A DNA stretch of 64,000 bases, from NCBI GenBank assembly GCA_964502145.1, contig CAZCVI010000026.1, forward strand, positions 19,131 through 83,130, in the 5' to 3' direction. The notes under the pieces were generated by a model that made no database searches, was not told where the DNA came from, and saw only the letters and a program-made list of their open reading frames with translations. A program made the position numbers and the translations under genes. This document shows positions 61,960 to 64,000 of the stretch, piece after piece (within the stretch, counting starts at the first letter, position 1; each line of letters opens with the position of its first letter). The DNA is from CAZCVI01 sp964502145. Its GTDB lineage: Bacteria; Acidobacteriota; Aminicenantia; UBA2199.

Positions 61960-62192
61960 TCTTCATCATCAAAATCATTTTTAAAATCTTCTATAATCAA
62001 TTGATCATGTCCATTTTCGGCCATTTCCTTGAAAGACTCCGCCCAACCATCTCTTACTTTTTTCGGTTTAATAAAAAAACCATCTTTTTCTAAGTCAACC
62101 ACTACTTTTCCTTTCAATTTGTAATGTTTGAGAAGGCTCTGGGGGAAGCGGATGCCCTTCGCGTTTCCTATCTGAATGATTTGCAGTTCCAT
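61941..62192 (-). CDS. MazE-type AbrB-fold antitoxin
   Basis: An 83-residue protein: an N-terminal swapped-hairpin DNA-binding domain (IGNAKGIRFPQSLLKHYKLKG, then VVVDLEKDGFFIKP) and an acidic C-terminal tail (DFKNDFDDEEWQDI) that would wrap the toxin. AGGAGG and a good promoter precede it, and it probably represses its own operon. Confidence 0.9.
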   Translation of the reverse strand: MELQIIQIGNAKGIRFPQSLLKHYKLKGKVVVDLEKDGFFIKPKKVRDGWAESFKEMAENGHDQLIIEDFKNDFDDEEWQDIQ

Positions 62193-62209
62193 ATTTGACC
62201 TCCTTTGTT

Positions 62210-62238
62210 ATTGTATTATAATTTCATTCACCCGTCAA
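62210..62238 (-). promoter_or_regulatory. Promoter of the mazEF-type operon
   Basis: Minus strand: TTGACG (62238-62233), 17-bp spacer, TACAAT (62215-62210), close upstream of the ribosome binding site. Confidence 0.75.
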
Positions 62239-62297
62239 CTCATTTGAGCAAAATAAAAAATGACATCAATCCACCTGTTCCCAAAAACGCAAAAGAG

Positions 62298-62326
62298 ATG
62301 ACTTTTTATATTTATTGGTGTATACT
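62298..62326 (+). promoter_or_regulatory. Possible promoter of the SEFIR-STAND gene
   Basis: ATGACT (62298-62303), 17-bp spacer, TATACT (62321-62326), about 33 bp before ATG 62360. Confidence 0.55.
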
Positions 62327-62359
62327 GTTCTTTAGCAGAAAAAAACAAAGGGGTTGCCC

Positions 62360-64000
62360 ATGGGAACAGTTTTTATCAGTTATAGCTGGAGTAGTACGCC
62401 AGAACATGACGACCGCGTTCTGGCTTTAGCCAATCAATTAAGGAAAAATGGTCTGGATTGTAATATTGATAAATACGAAACCAGCCCCGCTGAAGGCTGG
62501 CCCAAATGGATGGACCGTCAAATAGAAAAAGCAGAGCACGTCATTGTCATTTGTACAGAAGACTATTGGCAAAAAGTTATAGATGAAACTCTGCCAGGTG
62601 CCGGTAAAGGCATTAAATGGGAATCCTTGCTGATCTATCAACACGTGTACCAAAACAATTCCCATAACTCGCGGTTTATTCCCGTTGTATTTGACCCCAA
62701 GGATTGCTCATTCATCCCAACACCATTAAAAGCAGCCACGGTTTATTGTCTGAACTCCCAGAAGGGGTATGAATCTCTTTACCGTACCCTCACCCAGCAA
62801 CCGGAAGTGGAGAAACCAGAACTGGGCCCCATATTAATACTTCCGCCCAAAGATGTGGCACTGAATTTTCCTGCTCCCACTCCCCCACCCAGTCCCAACA
62901 ACATCTCCCTAGATCGCTTACCCTCCACCGGCGCACACCTCTTCGGCAGAGAAAACGAATTAAAACTGTTAGATTCCGCCTGGGCGGACCCCGACACGCA
63001 TATTATCTCCCTGGTGGCCTGGGGCGGCGTGGGCAAAACGGCTTTGGTCAATCAATGGTTGAATCACATGGCTATGGATCACTATCGTGGCGCAGAAAAA
63101 ATCTTTGGCTGGTCTTTTTACAGCCAGGGCGCCACCGAAGGCAAACAGGTCTCTGCGGATGAATTCTTTATGGAGACCCTGTTATGGTTCGGCGAAACAG
63201 ATCCCCAAGCTGGTTCAGCCGTGGACAAGGGACGGCGTTTGGCGCGGTTGTTGCGGCAGCACAAATGCTTGCTCATCCTGGACGGCTTGGAACCGCTGCA
63301 ATACCCTCCGGGTGAAGTACACGGCCTGGATGGCAAATTAAAGGACCAGGGAGTGGCCGCACTCTTAAAAGAGTTGGCCGTGGGCGGGTGCAACCCGGGC
63401 GGGTTGTGTGTCATCTCGACACGGGAACCCATCTGGGACTTAAAACAGCACGTGAACTACGGCCACCAAGAGCTTCTCTTGGAACATCTCGCCACGGACG
63501 CGGGCGTGGAATTGTTAAAGAGCCTGGGGGTGACCATGGGTGCGCCGCAGGATGTGCAGCAGGCGGTGCGCGAGTATAAGGGTCATGCGTTGGCGTTGAC
63601 GTTGTTGGGGTTGTATATCAAAAACATGCACAAGGGGGATATTCGCCGCCGGGACAAAATCAGGCAATTAAACCAGTTAAAAAAGCACGAGGCATTTCAT
63701 GCGCAGCATGTGATGGTGGCCTATGAAAGGTGGTTCGGTGAATCGGTGGAACGGGATATTCTGTTGCTGATGGGGTTGTTTGATCGTCCTGTGACCGAGG
63801 AAGTGCTGGCTGAATTGCTAAAAGAACCCGTGCTGCCGGGAGTCACAGAGCACGTGGTGGGCATTGGTGAAGAGGATTTTCAGAGTGCGTTAAGCCATCT
63901 GCGCGACGTGTCTTTGTTAGGTGCAGAAGCGGGGCACAAAACGGGCACGTTGGACTGCCACCCGTTGGTGCGGGAACATTTCGGGGCAACCTTGTGTGCG
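62360..64000 (+). CDS. SEFIR-domain STAND NTPase, cut by window end
   Basis: An open frame of 547 codons from ATG 62360 (ribosome binding site AAAGGGG) to the right edge with no stop. Residues about 1-150 form a SEFIR/TIR-like domain (GTVFISYSWSSTPEHDDRV, EGWPKWMDRQIEKAEHVIVICTEDYW). A Pro-rich linker leads to a STAND NTPase: GRENEL, P-loop WGGVGKTALVNQWL (K226), Walker B LLILDGLEPL (D308), and the GHALALTLLG region, followed by a winged helix-like part (HPLVREHF). Similar proteins are antiphage or self/non-self sensors; the C-terminal sensor repeats are outside the window. Confidence 0.88.
   Translation, partial: MGTVFISYSWSSTPEHDDRVLALANQLRKNGLDCNIDKYETSPAEGWPKWMDRQIEKAEHVIVICTEDYWQKVIDETLPGAGKGIKWESLLIYQHVYQNNSHNSRFIPVVFDPKDCSFIPTPLKAATVYCLNSQKGYESLYRTLTQQPEVEKPELGPILILPPKDVALNFPAPTPPPSPNNISLDRLPSTGAHLFGRENELKLLDSAWADPDTHIISLVAWGGVGKTALVNQWLNHMAMDHYRGAEKIFGWSFYSQGATEGKQVSADEFFMETLLWFGETDPQAGSAVDKGRRLARLLRQHKCLLILDGLEPLQYPPGEVHGLDGKLKDQGVAALLKELAVGGCNPGGLCVISTREPIWDLKQHVNYGHQELLLEHLATDAGVELLKSLGVTMGAPQDVQQAVREYKGHALALTLLGLYIKNMHKGDIRRRDKIRQLNQLKKHEAFHAQHVMVAYERWFGESVERDILLLMGLFDRPVTEEVLAELLKEPVLPGVTEHVVGIGEEDFQSALSHLRDVSLLGAEAGHKTGTLDCHPLVREHFGATLCA

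Noticed and set aside
1..64000. tRNA or rRNA genes
   Set aside because: I found no typical T-loop (GGTTCGAATCC type) with a matching acceptor stem and no conserved rRNA segments; a dedicated tRNA search was not possible.

Overview
The window comes from a bacterium with a Gram-negative type envelope: it encodes an outer-membrane porin, lipoproteins, TatA and a sodium-pumping NADH:quinone reductase. It is probably an anaerobic or fermentative heterotroph. The mixture of many AAA-ATPase/PD-(D/E)XK genes, 6-bladed beta-propeller genes paired with membrane redoxins, SEFIR/STAND proteins and abundant intergenic minisatellites recalls uncultured Acidobacteriota-related lineages such as Aminicenantes. 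There is no rRNA gene here, so this placement is only an inference. I saw no tRNA, rRNA, CRISPR array or transposase gene.

Layout. 0-6.3 kb: a partial gene, tatA, a 21-bp tandem array, two nearly identical leaderless AAA-ATPase/nuclease genes and two DUF507 genes. 6.3-14 kb: a complete Na+-NQR operon (nqrABCDEF) with the flavin transferase apbE, the maturation factor nqrM and a cupin. 14-18.2 kb: a Schlafen/AlbA-type regulator with a repeat-rich linker, then a redoxin / small secreted Cys peptide / beta-propeller module. 18.2-22.5 kb: an XRE regulator, a porin, a CheZ-like phosphatase and a GGDEF protein. 22.9-27.1 kb: the translation operon rplM-rpsI-rpsB-tsf-pyrH-frr plus a thioesterase. 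27.2-35.7 kb: proS, a lipoprotein, a coiled-coil membrane protein, an aldehyde dehydrogenase, an Rpn-type nuclease and an M20 peptidase. 35.8-38.3 kb: a frameshifted AAA/nuclease gene and an MNT-HEPN pair. 38.6-49.5 kb: metabolic and regulatory genes (glutamine amidotransferase, response regulator, double adenylate kinase, hydrogenase-regulator-like ACT protein, GH57 glycosidase, methylmalonyl-CoA epimerase, prephenate dehydratase-like protein, S9 peptidase, MNT protein, amino-acid decarboxylase). 49.7-53.6 kb: a second redoxin / propeller / small Cys-rich protein module and a two-gene FAD plus 2Fe-2S oxidoreductase. 53.9-64 kb: a defence-like accessory region with DUF262 plus HEPN, a DUF4143 ATPase between 105-bp direct repeats, a deleted DUF4143 pseudogene, mazEF and a SEFIR-STAND protein cut by the window end; argF lies inside it.

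Three signals cross the gene list. First, at least six genes, mostly predicted ATPases, nucleases or toxin-antitoxin genes, have a strong -35/-10 promoter whose expected transcription start falls on the ATG, so they should make leaderless mRNAs. Second, intergenic spaces carry several families of MITE-like elements: inverted ends (GAATTCACCGCCAA type) enclosing facing arrays of 9-bp units that can fold into long hairpins. Third, two loci on opposite strands share the same unusual cassette: a membrane-anchored CxxC redoxin, a beta-propeller and a small exported cysteine-containing polypeptide.
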